A stretch of DNA of 39,630 nt from Diphasiastrum complanatum (GCA_029204225.1 MU835378.1:1-39630), one strand, 5' to 3'; positions 9,091-20,195 are shown, counted from the stretch's first letter. Notes: generated by a model from the letters alone, not told the origin. Program-made: numbers and translations.

Positions 9091-9515
9091 AAAACCAGTA
9101 ATAGGTAATGCATGACGCTTTGAAGCAGTCGCTCCTACAAACTGAGCCCGTTGAAGAATTGAAATCGCTTGTGAACGTTGTAATGCTATAGAAATACGCT
9201 GACGGTAGAAAGAAACAGTGACGTAAGGTAACGTAATGTTTTGTCCCTGCCGTTTCACCATAAGCTCCGCACATAAACATAAAAAATCACTAAATTTTTT
9301 GTGAAGACAACCGTATGTTTCCAACGCAAAGGAGATGAAATGTTCACCGGGTGCACGATCATTATAATCTCTTTCTTTTTCTTGAGTTACGTGAGTGGCC
9401 TATTGCATGGTTGAAGAACGACGAAGGAGATCCTCATAAGAGGGATCACAATTAGAACATCTCCTAAAGTGAGAATTCCATAGGCGAAAGAAGAAGAATG
9501 TGAACTCGTGTTAAA
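9049..9515 (-). pseudogene. Retroelement C-terminal fragment (SFYRQRISIALQR family), minus strand
   Basis: Reading the minus strand from about 9515 to 9049 gives some 155 codons with a single internal TAG near 9405, in a run MQ*ATH. Recognisable words in order are GEHFISFALETYGCLHKKF, FLCLCAEL, and SFYRQRISIALQRSQAISIL. This combination (a conserved E-T-[YF]-G segment, then SFYRQR-[IV]-S-[IV]-ALQR-x-QA near the C-terminus) is what I associate with the region after the RT in some plant and moss retroelements, possibly part of a nuclease-like domain. Assignment is from memory of the pattern only. No RT is attached. It is richer in CpG words than neighbouring DNA and lies just beyond the SNF7 promoter region. 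Confidence 0.4.
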
Positions 9516-11442
9516 GCATAAGAATGAAAACTGGTGGAGGCTTCTTTCCTCCTATTTTTGATCCTGCATGCACTCTCGAGGAAAGGCTTTGGCAGAAGCT
9601 TTGGAGCTATATATTCAACTGTAGCTGGTAAAACCATTGATCCAGAGTACTAGTATGTTCGTGTGATCTGTAGAGGTTAGAAATTCAATTGTCATGCATG
9701 CATGCAAAACTCTGTTCTGAACACTTTGCCCACCGGTGTTGCTACCGGTGTTGCCACTGCTGATCGGATGATCAAACAAGAGTCACAAGAATTCGTTAGA
9801 TTGTTGCTTTGAATTCGTGCAAAAATCTGAAGCTCAAATTACTAATGGCAATTGATTTTCTATTCCAGAACTCATCGTAGAAGGTACTTCTGAAAAATCT
9901 GAGTGTACGCAGATGTTGCATGCGGATGTGGAGCTCCAAATTGAATTCTGAACGTGCTAATTGATACCTGTTCAAGAGTGAGATCTCCTGGCGGCTACTT
10001 TCTTCAATGGGCTGAAGCGCCTTGCTACAGATTATTTGTTTTAGCGTTTCCTTCTTGCTTATGCTCTCTGCCGAAACTTGGTATGGATAAAACAGCTTGT
10101 AAGTGCCTATAAAATTGTATTAAGGACGGATTTGACCTGCAATCGCCCAGGACGACGTAATTTAACCAAATTTCCCTCAATTTTGCACCGAATCACTGCC
10201 AGCTGCGCCAGGGACAAATTCTAGGGAAGAACCGTAAAGTCCGTCATCAGTATTCGGGAATCAGTTTTGACACGTCGTTGTTGAGTTGTTGTTATATGTC
10301 TTTTGTAGAGTTGCTGTGAAGCAAATATCCAACATTCGATAAGCAGTAGCTATGGTGCTCATTGTGCTCTCTCGGCCACATGCGTTTGGAGTGGAGGCTA
10401 CAGAATAGGTATGAGCAAACTCTTCTCCGCTGCTTCACGGACAAAGTTTCTTAAGCTTCTGGGGAATTCTATGTAGCGATGCAATAATTCCATGACTTTT
10501 CTTCACTGTTTGATCAATAAAAAGAAAAATCATCAACAAAGTACTAGTAATTCTTACTAAATTCTAATTGATAGCTATCAAGCGAAGCTGCCTCATGGAA
10601 ACTCATATGATGAGATGATCATTGAATATGAGTTTGAATAAGAAACCTGTGTAATCATCCACTAATGGATTGGTCACATATTTCTTAACGTGTCCCTACA
10701 ACAGATCGTTAAAAGGACCTGTTCCTAGAATTGACTTGTATCTTCGAAGTTTGCAGTCAGCTCTACGCAACCGCAGTCTCATCCTCTCTCCACATAAATA
10801 CCTTCAAAAACCGTACAAAGATCGAATAGGTGCAAACTTCTCATTCGATCTAACTCTCGTGGTATGCTTCCATTCAGTTGGTAGCTCCATGAGAATATTG
10901 CCCATCTTATGAGACAGCTACTTCCACATATTCTTGTGGATTTAGTCACAGCATCAACCATATTGAAATTGTAGGTGCTCACTGATTTTTTGAAACTGGT
11001 TGACATAGAGCAGGAAATGCAAATATGTTGTCTTGTCCATGGTCACAAGCCTGCTTCTATGTCTTGCAAGATATAGAAGCACATCTCTCGTCTCAAGTTA
11101 ACATTTTTGCTCAAAGACAATAGCCATGTGACATTTTGTGGAGCGTAGATTTGCCTTAAATCAAAGGTTATTATTTGATGTTCTATTTCTCTCTCTCTCT
11201 CTTCTTCTTCTTCTTTTCTCTCTCTTCCTTGGACTGGGACTTAAGGCAATAGGCACTAAAATAATGTGCCAACCAATTAAGTTGTGAGATAGATGAGAAT
11301 ATGCTAGGCTAAGCTTTGTGAAGTGATGGCAGAAAAAGCTTAGAATTGCTTTGGAGGTGCTCACTTGTATCTTTTGCCAGATGTGTCCTCTTCACACATA
11401 ATTTTTCCTCATGTATTGTCGTTGTTGTTCTTACCCAAGCAG
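9516..11442. other. Gene-poor stretch with weak exon-like segments
   Basis: No protein domain is recognised. One minor structure is a repeat of the 12-bp word CACCGGTGTTGC/TACCGGTGTTGC near 9731-9754. A frame after the acceptor-like ATTGTAG|GTGCTC at 10975 encodes DFLKLVDIEQEMQICCLV and stops at 11074, but no clear donor follows. The sequence is less AT-rich than TE regions around it and could contain remnants of a host transcript. Confidence 0.4.
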
Positions 11443-11559
11443 GTGTTCCTATGTGATGGGTTACAGTTCTACGTCTTGGTGCTGAAATTTATGATAGCTG
11501 AGTCTCTTTTTTCAAATGAGCATCATGCACAAATTTTTACTTTCGTCCTACAATCAAAC
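11443..11559 (+). CDS. Possible internal exon of an unidentified host gene
   Basis: A 39-codon open stretch is bounded by a good acceptor (TTACCCAAGCAG|G) and a consensus donor (CAAAC|GTAAGTT), with phase 0 at the donor. It encodes FLCDGLQFYVLVLKFMIAES and NEHHAQIFTFVLQSN. Amino-acid composition and flanking signals look exonic. A partner exon in matching phase follows at 11671. I do not recognise the protein. It may be the tail of a decayed gene, since no upstream exons are convincing. Confidence 0.3.
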
Positions 11560-11670
11560 GTAAGTTGTTGCTTTGTTTCTCTTATTGTTGGTGGTTACAT
11601 CTCACAAAGAAGCTTGTGCTCCTTTTGTAGCTGAACTGAATTGCACTCTTTAATTTTATTTGAATTGTAG

Positions 11671-11721
11671 GCTCATAAAAATTGGATTGCTCTCCTTCAT
11701 TCAAAATTTATGCATAAGTAA
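11671..11721 (+). CDS. Possible terminal exon (phase-matched to 11443-11559)
   Basis: After the acceptor TTGAATTGTAG|G the frame reads AHKNWIALLHSKFMHK and ends at TAA 11719-11721. Joining it to the preceding candidate exon in phase 0 keeps the frame open across both. The intron (11560-11670) would be 111 bp and T-rich, a normal plant size. The evidence is splice-signal appearance only. Confidence 0.28.
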   Translation, partial: AHKNWIALLHSKFMHK

Positions 11722-12008
11722 TTCTTCTTTTGGCTTCTACAAGTTCTGAAATTTAGCATTGTTGTAAATCACGCTAGTGCAGCCTTGATGGTGGGCCTTC
11801 TATGAATCATTAGTGTTTTCTTTTGTAGCATCTAACACGTGCCAAAATTAGACTCTTTACTCAATCTATTTTGAGAGACTGATCTAGATTATCTTCTTTT
11901 GTGGAATATTTGAGATCTATCTCAAATTCAGTTGCAAGTTTTTCACATAGGAAGGTAGCACACCCTTGAAAATACCTATAGTGAAAGAGAGTAGCAACAT
12001 CAAGTCTG

Positions 12009-12027
12009 ATTGGTACAAGCTCAAACA
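12009..12027 (+). other. Degenerate primer-binding site of the copia element
   Basis: ATTGGTACAAGCTCAAAC lies about 35 bp before the gag start. The usual plant copia site, complementary to initiator tRNA-Met, reads TTGGTATCAGAGC. Here the core appears to have lost a few bases (TGGTA...AGCTC). Confidence 0.35.
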
Positions 12028-12060
12028 TATAATTGTCCAATAACAAGAAGTCTTCATAAT

Positions 12061-12900
12061 ATGGCATCTGTGGGAGGATATCTCCTAAAAGCAAGTGAAA
12101 GACTAAGTACCTCTAATTATTCAATATGGAAGGTAAGGATGGAGTCTATTCTTATACTCCAAGATGTTATGGACATAGTACTTGGTATTGAGGAGGAGCC
12201 TCAAGCATAGCTTGAAATATCAAAGTATAGGAAGAGAGCTAGAATGGCTCTACACTTCATTAAAATGAATGTCTCTAATGAGATTTTGAGAGAAATAGGA
12301 TCTTGCACCACTGCCAAAGATGCTTGGGGTGCACTTAAGTCCATCTACAAAGCTAAGAATACTCACTCTTAAAAATCAGATTTTTCAAAGTTTTTAAAGA
12401 AGTGAGGAGAGTGCATCAAATTATGTTCTGAGAGTAAAAGATCTTCATAGGGAGCTTGCTTGTAATGGTGTCACAATCAATCAAGATGAGCTAGTACAAG
12501 TCATTCTAAATGGCTTAAAAGAAGACTATGATAATCTTGTTCAATCCTTTGCCATAAAGGACGAGTTGCCCAATTTGGAAACTTTTCAAGGAATTCTCAT
12601 CTCTGAAGAAGCTAGGCAACGTTACGAACTTTCTAGGATTAACAAAATCGAGCATATTGGAAGTGACAAAGCTCTCTTTGTCAAGGACAAGCATAAAGGA
12701 AGGAGCAAGAACCAGTTTTCTCAAGTTTTCAACAAAGACAAAGCCAAGGACAGAGACAAAGATGGTGAAGAGGATGACTCATCCTTCTACTTCAAAAAAC
12801 AAGAAGAAGAAAGTCAAGTGTTTCTTTTGTGGCAAGAAGGGGCACTATGCCTCAAATTACTTCAAAAAGAAAAATCAACTCAAACAAGCAAATCTCTCTA
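12061..12900 (+). pseudogene. Copia gag (broken)
   Basis: ATG 12061 starts MASVGGYLLKASERLSTSNY, then SIWKVRMESIL, the usual N-terminal W-K/R-x-x-M block of copia gag. A stop at 12208 interrupts it, and the same frame continues with ALHFIKMNVSNEILREIGSC and TAKDAWGALKSIY. A frameshift near 12370 moves the reading to YVLRVKDLHRELACNGV, LVQVILNGLKEDYDNLVQSF and a Lys/Asp/Glu-rich linker. The frame 12566-12901 covers this last part. Gag would form the virus-like particle that packages element RNA. The same family of gag occurs inverted at 22455-23112. Confidence 0.85.
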
Positions 12901-13673
12901 ATGAGAAAGAAGAAGACTTTATTGCAAGTGATGGAGAAGGATCACTCATGGTGTCAAGCTTTTCTTCAACACCCTTCAAGAAAGATGGAGTTTGGTACAT
13001 CGATAGTGGAGCCTCTTCACATATGTGTTGTTCAAAGGAGTCTTTTGAACCTTATAAAGGACTTAAAAGATCTATTTATACTGCAAATGATCATGAATAC
13101 TCTATTGAAGGAATTGGCAACATTCCATTGAAACTTGCTTCTTCTAAAGTTCTATCACTTTCCAATGTTCTTTTTGTTCCTAATCTTACAAAGAACTTGA
13201 TTAGTGTTAGAAAGTTGCTTGATAGTGGTTGTGATGTAAAATTCAATTCCAATACTTGTTTTATCAACAAAAATGATGAGATCCTAGCTAATGGATCTAG
13301 ATATGGTGGAATTTTCAAGTTGAATTCTTATGAGAATGCAAACTTTTGTGAAATTGCTCTTATGTCTAAGGAGGAGTTATGGCATAGAAGGCTGGGGCAT
13401 CCTAACTTTAAGTCTATGTTTTCTGTGATCAAGAATGATAAGGCTATTGGCCTTCCAAGATCACTTTCCAAGGATATCAAGTCTTGTGAGGCTTGTGCTA
13501 TTGCAAAATCACATAGAAAGCCATTTCAAAAGTTTTTTATTAAGACTTCTCATCCTTTGGAATCAATTCACTCGGATGTTCATTTTTCTTCCTCTAAAGG
13601 TATTGGTGGTGCAACTTGTTTTGTCACCTTCATTGATGATTTTACAAGATATACTTGGTTGTACTTTCTTTAA
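12800..13673 (+). pseudogene. Copia zinc knuckle, protease, pre-integrase and integrase N-half
   Basis: The longest frame in the window (12657-13673), true from about 12800. It has a zinc knuckle CFFCGKKGHYASNY, in which the last ligand of C-x2-C-x4-H-x4-C is Tyr (TAC) instead of Cys. Next is the aspartic protease WYIDSGASSHMC with intact DSGA. The gag-pre-integrase zinc finger reads LWHRRLGHPN...CEACAIAKSH. The integrase start reads HSDVHF (first catalytic Asp) and FVTFIDDFTRYTWLYFL. It ends at TAA 13671-13673. The protease active site is therefore intact, while RNA binding by gag is probably impaired. Confidence 0.92.
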
Positions 13674-14450
13674 AAGCTATGGTATTTGATCACTTCCTAG
13701 TCTTCAAAGCTTATGTTGAGAAACAGTTTTCTTGCAAAGTTAAACCTTTAAAATGTGATGGAGGGGGTGAATACATCTCCAACAAGTTCTATGATTAATG
13801 TGAGGGTGAAGGAATTAAGAGAGTTTTCTTGTGCTTATTCTCCATCTCAAAATGGAGTTGCTGAAAGAAAAAATCGATCTCTATTGCTTCTTTTCCTGTT
13901 GAATATTGGGGAGAAGCAATTAATTGTGCAATAGATTACCTCACAATGCACTTGCAGGAAGATCACCATATGAAGTCTTGTTTAAGAAGAAACCTAAGGT
14001 TGATCACCGTAGAGTTTTTGGATGTGCTTGCTTTGTTCATGTACCCTTGGAAACAAGGAAAAGAGATGATCCTAATTCAGTCAAAGGGATCATGGTTGGA
14101 TACTCATCCAACAAGAAGGCTTACAGAATTTATGTTTCCTCTACCTCAGTTACAATTGAGAGTAGGGATGTTATTTTCTATGAGAATCAAAAATACATCT
14201 TTGAGGAGGCCAAGATCAAAGATTCTCAAAAAAATTCTCATATCATCACCCTTGAAGATTATCATGGAGAGATGGGGCCAAGAATTGAGGAGTCACCTCG
14301 AATTTTTTCATTAAGGAGATCACAAAGAGAAAGATCTGAGTCCAAAAGGCTTACATATGGAGATAAAGGCAAGCAAGTGGAATTCAACTCCACTAATTAT
14401 GCTTATTTTGTTTCGCATGAGGAGCCAAAGGATGTACATGATGCACTCAA
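13674..14450 (+). pseudogene. Copia integrase C-half and linker (broken)
   Basis: After the stop at 13671 the text resumes with VFKAYVEKQFSCKVKPLKCD and GGGEYIS, the block that carries the second catalytic Asp of integrase. Stops and a frameshift follow at about 13797-13880. The region of the third catalytic residue is scrambled: KNGVAERKN-like text is split across frames at 13850-13880. From 13924 an open frame of 232 codons carries LPHNALAGRSPYEVLFKKKP, FGCACFVHVP and a GYSSNKKAYRIY block, the conserved C-terminal end of copia integrase, and runs on into RT. Confidence 0.85.
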
Positions 14451-15420
14451 CTCAAGAGATTTGTTTCTAGCCATGAAGGAGAAATATGATGCATTGATTG
14501 CCAACAAGACATGGGAGCTTGTGGATCTTCCATCCAACAACCATACCATGGGTTGCAAATGGGTTTTTCGAGTCAAATATAATCAATATGGCACAATCAA
14601 CAAGTACAAGGCAAGACTTTGAGCAAAAGATTTTGCTCAAGTTTATGGACTTGACTATGATGAGACTTTTGCTCTAGTTGGAAAGATGGTATCAATTAGA
14701 ATCATAATTTCTATTGCTTGTTTTTTCAAATGGCAAATTTTTCAACTAGATGTCTCAAATGCTTTTTTAAATGGATATCTAGAAGATGAGATTTATATGG
14801 ATCAACTTATTTAGTTCATCCAAGACAAGACCAAAGTTTGCTTGCTCTTCAAAAGTCTCTATGGACTAGAGCAAGCTCCAAGATCATGGTATTCTCGACT
14901 TAACACATTTCTTGATTCACTAGGATTTAATTTTTAGTAACTATGATCCTTCCTTGTATGTCAAGTTTTATGATAGAGATATTGTCATTATTCTCATGTA
15001 TGTTGATAATATTATCCTGATAGGAAGTTGTATCAAGTTAGTTAAAGAAGCCAAAATTGCACTTGGAAAAGCATTCAAGATGCAAGATCTTAGAAAAATA
15101 CATTACATATTAGGATTAGAGATTGACTTCCATAATGAGAAAGCTTTTGTATGTCAATCCAAGTATGCTCTTTCAATGTTAAAAAAGTTCAATATGCTAG
15201 ATTGTAAGAGTATTGATACTCCTATGGAGCAAATTGTAAAAGACCCTAACAAAGATGATGAAAGATCCTTCGTGGACATCACTCTTTTTAGAAGTCTTAT
15301 AGGCTCCTTAATGTGGCTCACCATAACTAGGCCTGATGTAAGTTTTAGTGTTCATAAGTCGAGCCAAGCTATGCAAAATCCTACTATTCATCATTGGAAA
15401 ATGGCCAAAGGGGGTACTTA
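14450..15420 (+). pseudogene. Copia reverse transcriptase (catalytic box YVDN)
   Basis: The frame encodes ANKTWELVDLPSN, MGCKWVFRVKYNQYG, a stop after YKARL (14620-14622), then [54 protein letters not shown] and the catalytic box region. The frame restarting at 14954 reads LMYVDNIILIG. The copia motif YVDD is therefore YVDN here (second Asp GAT changed to AAT), which should abolish catalysis. Further copia blocks are IHYILGLEI, QSKYALSMLKKFNMLDCK, TPME and SLIGSLMWLTITRPD. At least three stops or frameshifts occur in the domain. Confidence 0.9.
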
Positions 15421-15964
15421 GGTACATATCTTCAACTTATGATTATGGTTTGTTATATAAAAGTGAAGATCTTTCTATAGTTGGCTATTCTGACTTGAAT
15501 TTTGCAAGTGATAAAGTAGATCGAAAATCTACAAGTGCATATGTCATATATCTTGGAGGAAATTTGATATTTTGGCTTTTCAAAAAGCAAGATACTATAT
15601 CAGTCTCATCTTGTGAAGCTGAATACAAGGCACTTATACTACAACAAAAGAAGTGCTTTGGATCAAGAGGTTGCTAGTGGAGCTAAAGATAATCAAGGAA
15701 GATAATGTACCTTTGATCATGTGTGACAATATTTCAGCACAAGCCCTTGCCAACAATCTAATATTCCATGCAAGGAGTAAACACATCAAGGTTGCACATC
15801 ACTTCGTGAGAGAGAAGCTCATTGGAGGGGAAATCTACTTGGAGCACATCGACACATCATCTTGTATTGCAGATTTGCTCACCAAACCTATGAGCAAGAA
15901 TCCTTTCATCAAGCATAGAGCCAATCTTGGAATAATTCCAAGATCCATGTTCAAGTCAACATAG
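15421..15964 (+). pseudogene. Copia RNase H and C-terminus
   Basis: Reading YISSTYDYGLLY, GYSDLNFASDKVDRKSTSAY and ISVSSCEAEYKAL (frame 15348-15677), then a frameshift to frame 15653-15964 with KRLLVELKI, MCDNISAQALANN, HARSKHIKVAHHFVREK, IADLLTKPMSKNPF and the stop at 15962. The Asp of GYSD, the Glu of SCEAEY and the Asp of CDN correspond to the RNase H active site and are present. This is the expected C-terminal end of a copia polyprotein. Confidence 0.9.
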
Positions 15965-15978
15965 ATTATTTTTACGAG

Positions 15979-16800
15979 TGTTGAAAATGAAAAATCATCT
16001 ATCTTGACTTTAGGCTTGTCACAAAGTTTTTTCTATGTAAGTTTGTTGTTTCATAATGTAAATGCCAAATTTGGCCTAGAAGAAACTAGATCTATATGGG
16101 TTTCTCAAGTCTAGTTGGTAGTATACAACTTGCCTATAGATTATAGACTTAGAAATATCATTAATATGCTTGTAGAAACTCGTGGCATATCACATGCGAT
16201 GGTTGTAAGTGAGATTATAGACTTAGAAATATCATTAATATGCTTGTAGAAACTCGTGGCATATCACATGCGATGGTTGTAAGTGATCCATAGTGACATG
16301 CAAGGCATGCACAAAGTGAAATGGACACATGCATGATGATTTGTACAATTCTAGTTGGAAAAATGACACTTGGTAAAAGTAGGTAGACATGCATGCATGA
16401 GAAGTGACAAATGTCACTAATACTCTAGTTTTCACTTTTAGATGTGGATGGAAGTTGGATGGATTTGGTTCTACCTCGAGCTACCTCAAACTCCATAAAT
16501 ATGTGTAGACATTCTCATAATTTTTTATGAAGAACCAAGCTTTGAAACTATTCCATGCCATTTTGGATCTACACTATCATTTGCTTGAATATTGCTTTCT
16601 CTTTCTCTCTCTAACTTGAGTTGAGGCTTATGCTCATGCATTAAATTCTTGTACTTTTTTCCTCTTGTTTATCAAAGCTATCATTCTTTGATTCTTAGCA
16701 TGCTAGATTGTGATTAAGCCATTAAATTATGTACTAGATCCTGATATTCAATCTAGAATAAGATCATTCACACTTGAGGATCATTCCCCACACGTGTGAA
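15979..16800 (+). mobile_element. Probable 3' LTR of the copia element
   Basis: TGTTGAAAATG at 15979 follows the pol stop by 15 bp and matches the usual plant copia LTR start (TGTTG). Inside are a TATA-like CCATAAATATG (about 16491), a CT-rich stretch (about 16595-16612) and AT-rich sequence before a possible end in CCCCACA near 16790. There is no clear polypurine tract and no second LTR for comparison, so both ends are tentative. Confidence 0.35.
16138..16285. repeat. Perfect 74-bp tandem duplication
   Basis: Two adjacent identical 74-bp units (16138-16211 and 16212-16285), starting AGATTATAGACTTAG and ending GGTTGTAAGTG. No mismatch is seen. It lies inside the presumed 3' LTR of the decayed copia element and so postdates its insertion. 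Confidence 0.97.
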
Positions 16801-17559
16801 CTTGCTGGAAATTTTGTCATATACACCCGAATAAAACCCTTTTGGATTTTACTAAGAACTTGAACCATCCAATTATGTCATCTACAACCTTTGCATTGGA
16901 TTGAAAAGTCTCTCCTTATAATGTATTCCTGAGAGCCAGGATGGCCCTTGGGATTGGAATCGACATTCTCCTTATCACTCATGTAAGGTTAGTGTGGGCC
17001 CTTCCCTCATTCATTGGGACTATTTGGTGGGACCAATCCCATATCAAGAAAATCCCTAGCATGGTATGAAAGAAAAACCAACATTACACAATTGATCATG
17101 TTTTACCAATCAAAAGAATTCAAAGGCTAATGATGATACACTAGATATAGCTCTATTTTATATAGATGTTGTGCAAGAATGGGCAATAGGTACTATTCAA
17201 TATTTGATGAATGGATACTTAAGTGGATCTTTTCCAAGGCACAATAGCGAAAACTAATTCTAAAGGCAAGATCTATTCAATTGATTGTATGCCAGCTTTG
17301 AGTTAAAGTTTACACAAGATAGGATCATAGATCAGCCACCATGCAGAATCAACAACATAAGCACCATGGAAGTTCCAATTAGCAAAATTGTCTTTTTAAA
17401 TAAGAACACTATAGATATAGCATTTTGGTGGCAACCCATGCATGGCCAAGTTGTTGCTTACAGGCCACGTGTCCCTTTGACTACTTAGTCAGGTGTACAA
17501 CTGACCCTAGTCCCATGACTGGACCTGAAACACAATAGCACAATAATTCTACTTTTTTT
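16801..17559. other. Stretch without recognisable genes
   Basis: Moderately AT-rich single-copy-looking DNA between the two copia elements. Only short frames occur and none carries a recognised domain. It may contain the outer parts of one or both copia LTRs. Confidence 0.5.
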
Positions 17560-20195
17560 GTCAACATTCTTCCTAAACAATAGAGTTATTTTTCAAACAC
17601 TTATGTAGCATGCTAACGTTAAGCAACTTTAGCATGTATTGCTTTAAAATAAAGTTATCAAACTTTTCTCTCACACGTGGCTTCATAAAAATGTCAACTA
17701 GTTACTCATCTGTATTACAATGAACAATATCTATCTCCATATTCTACCCTTTCATGAATGAAATGCTACTGAATCTAGATATATTTCGTCCTAGCATGAT
17801 ATACTGGATTCCTAGCCAACTCAATGCCACTTTGACTATGCTATATAAGATGGTTAGTTTTTCTTGTTCCAAACCAATTCCCTTCATAATTTGCCTTAAT
17901 CAGATGGCTTCCTGAGCTTCACTGCACATTGCCTTATACTCAGCTTTTGTTGTAGACAAAGCAGCCATATTTTACTTTTTACTAGACCAAGAAAAGCAAC
18001 TACCACCAAATTGAAACTTGTTCCGTATGGTGGATCATCGATCATCAAAGTCACCTTCCCAATTTGGATCAACATAGCCTCATAACTCACGTAGATTATC
18101 CTCTCTCCTATATACTAGGCCATAAATGGGGGTGCCTTAACATACCTCAAGATGTGCCTAGCTGGCTTCTAATGTACTTCAGTAGTGCTACAATAAATTG
18201 ACTCATAATACCAACAACTTAACACATGTTTGGTCTCGTCATGATGAGATAAATCAAAAAAGCTTTCTACCAATTTCCTATATAAAGTAGTATCAAATGG
18301 CTGAGAGTCACCAAACAAGTTTTTTACCTAGTTCACTAGGAATATTCACTCCTATAACCTAAACATGTGCAATTACCCTTTCACATATTTAGCTTGTGTC
18401 GAACCTATCTAATGCCCTTTTTTCCACAGTTCGATTCCAAGACAATAATGTATAAGATTAAGATCAATCATCTCAAATTGATTTTGAAGATCTGTCTTGA
18501 TCATTTCGACTACATCTTGATTGATTCCCACAACAATCAAGTCATCAACATAGAGCAACCAAAGTAATAACATTTTTAAAACATAAGATATAGAGATTAC
18601 AATGTTCTCACCATCTCCTTAGATCAAAAATATGCATCAATCATGTTATACCACACATGTGGTGCTTGTTTTAGGCCATAAAGCATCTTCTTCAGATGAT
18701 GTACTTATGATTTTTCCCTTTTGCCCTTAAGAATAATATATATACACCTCCTCTTCTAAAGTACCATTAAGAAAAGTGGACTTTACGTCCAGTTCATATA
18801 AGGCCATCCAAACTAAGAAGCTAAAGCTATAAGAAGACATAAGATGTTCCACTTACAAGTAGGTGCAAAGGTTTTCTCATAGTTAATACCTTTACTTTGA
18901 GCATAAGCTATGATCGCCAACCTCACTTTGTGCTTTGCAATGATTCCATTTGCATGGCACTTCATTCTACACACGCATGTATAGCCAATGGGCTTTTTAT
19001 CAACTAAAGGTTCTACCAAATCTCATGTATCATCTTTGGTAATCAAATCAATCTCATCTTGCATAGCCTTGATCCATATGTCATCATTCTCCTCTTCAAA
19101 TGTGGAAGGTTCTTACTTTTAATAATATCTGACAAAAGAGCATACTCCATTAATATCTCATACCAATTTGGGAGTTTTCTATCAAGTGATCTACTTCTAG
19201 GTGAAAAGGTGTCCTAAGGTACATATTTCTCCTTGTGTTTATCAACTACAATGTTTAGCCTCTTGGATCCAAAAGGTTTGTTCCTCCTTCGATGTATCTC
19301 ACAAGGTGGTGGAGTGATATCACAAGGTGCATCACCATGCACATCATCAAAAAGATCCATAAATGGCTCATCATCAAGAGATTCTCACAACACCATATTC
19401 AATACCTGATGTGTCAATCTTTCACCATCCTCATCATTATATATCACTAATTCTTTAAAGATAACATCATGAATGATGTGCAATTTCCTTCTCAAAGGAC
19501 CAAAGCACCTATATATGGCCTTAAACAAGATCATCATAACCTAGGAAGATGCACTTTAACGCTTTCATGTCATGCTTATCTCAACATGAATGAAGGCGTT
19601 GCATCCAAACATCCTCAAGTGGCTCACTTTCGACTGCTTCTTGGTGAATGCATCTTCTGGAGTAATCAATTTGGTGTCATGAAGGTATAACTCCTATTTT
19701 GGAGGTAAACTATGGTGTTGAAAGCGTCAGACCAAAATCCCTTTGGTAGCTTCATCTCTGTAAGCATGGATCTAGCACTCTCCATAATCATGTTATTCTT
19801 ATGCTCAGCTATGCCATTGACCTATGGTTTTTGGGCTTGTGTGAATTGTCTTTCTATTCCACACTAATCACAGAAGTCTTTAAATTTTGTGGATTCATAC
19901 TCTCCTCTACTATCAAATATTAGGATCTTCATCTTCCTATTTGTCTAATTTTGTATCATAGCTTTGAAACTCTTGAAAGTGTCAAAGGCATTAGATTTCT
20001 TTTTCAAAAAATAAATTCACGTCTTACATGAAATATTATTTATAAAAGTGATAAAACATTTTCCCCATAGGTCCACATAAATCCATGTGGACCAAATCCA
20101 ATACGTTCTTCGCCTTGGCAGCATATTCTCGTTTGAATTTCTCATTATTCTACTTTCCATAAACACATGATTCATAGATTTGTTAGAAATCAGTG
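17560..20195 (-). mobile_element. 5'-truncated Ty1/copia element (integrase, RT, RNase H), minus strand
   Basis: Read from 20195 down to 17560 the minus strand gives copia domains in order. First is the pre-integrase/integrase junction (KREYAAKAKNVLDLVHMDLC, GPM), then the integrase middle (DSRGEYES..FKDFC). Next are a linker with PFMDLFDDVHGDAP, RT (PIGYTCVCRMKCHANGIIAKHK at about 18990, FAPTCKWNILCLLIALAS, YGLKQAP-like text near 18690) and RNase H (ALSTTKAEYKAMCSEAQEAIW near 17970-17905). It ends with a CNTDE..VDIF.KP block near 17700. Stops and frameshifts are numerous. Gag, zinc knuckle and protease are missing, so the element is truncated at about 20195. It is inverted relative to the copia at 12-16 kb. 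Confidence 0.82.
18813..19019 (-). pseudogene. Copia RT N-terminal block (longest intact frame of the inverted element)
   Basis: A 68-codon frame contains DKKPIGYTCVCRMKC and GIIAKHKVRLAIIAYAQSKG, then YEKTFAPTCKWNILCLLIALAS. These correspond to the copia RT entry motif (KPIG.KW....K...G.I...KARLVAKG..Q..G.DY.ETF.P), in which the usual KWV is here TCV. The catalytic YVDD region downstream is not readable in one frame. Confidence 0.8.

Larger units (their letters stand above)
12009..16800 (+). mobile_element. Nearly full-length, inactive Ty1/copia retrotransposon
   Basis: A copia coding region is present in canonical order: gag, zinc knuckle, aspartic protease, gag-pre-integrase, integrase, RT, RNase H, ending at TAG 15962-15964. 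The internal region starts soon after a degenerate primer-binding-site-like word. A probable 3' LTR begins TGTTGAAAATG at 15979. No matching 5' LTR is visible upstream of 12009, so the element is 5'-truncated or its left LTR has decayed. Multiple frameshifts, stops and active-site changes make it inactive. It shares its gag and integrase family with the fragments at 6985 and 22455. Confidence 0.88.

Noticed and set aside
10975-11076. Exon-like frame DFLKLVDIEQEMQICCLV after an acceptor-like site
   Set aside because: No donor follows before the in-frame stop and I cannot match it to a family; mentioned only in the gene-poor stretch.
11640-12008. 5' LTR of the 12-kb copia element
   Set aside because: No segment here matches 15979-16800, so a 5' LTR cannot be supported.
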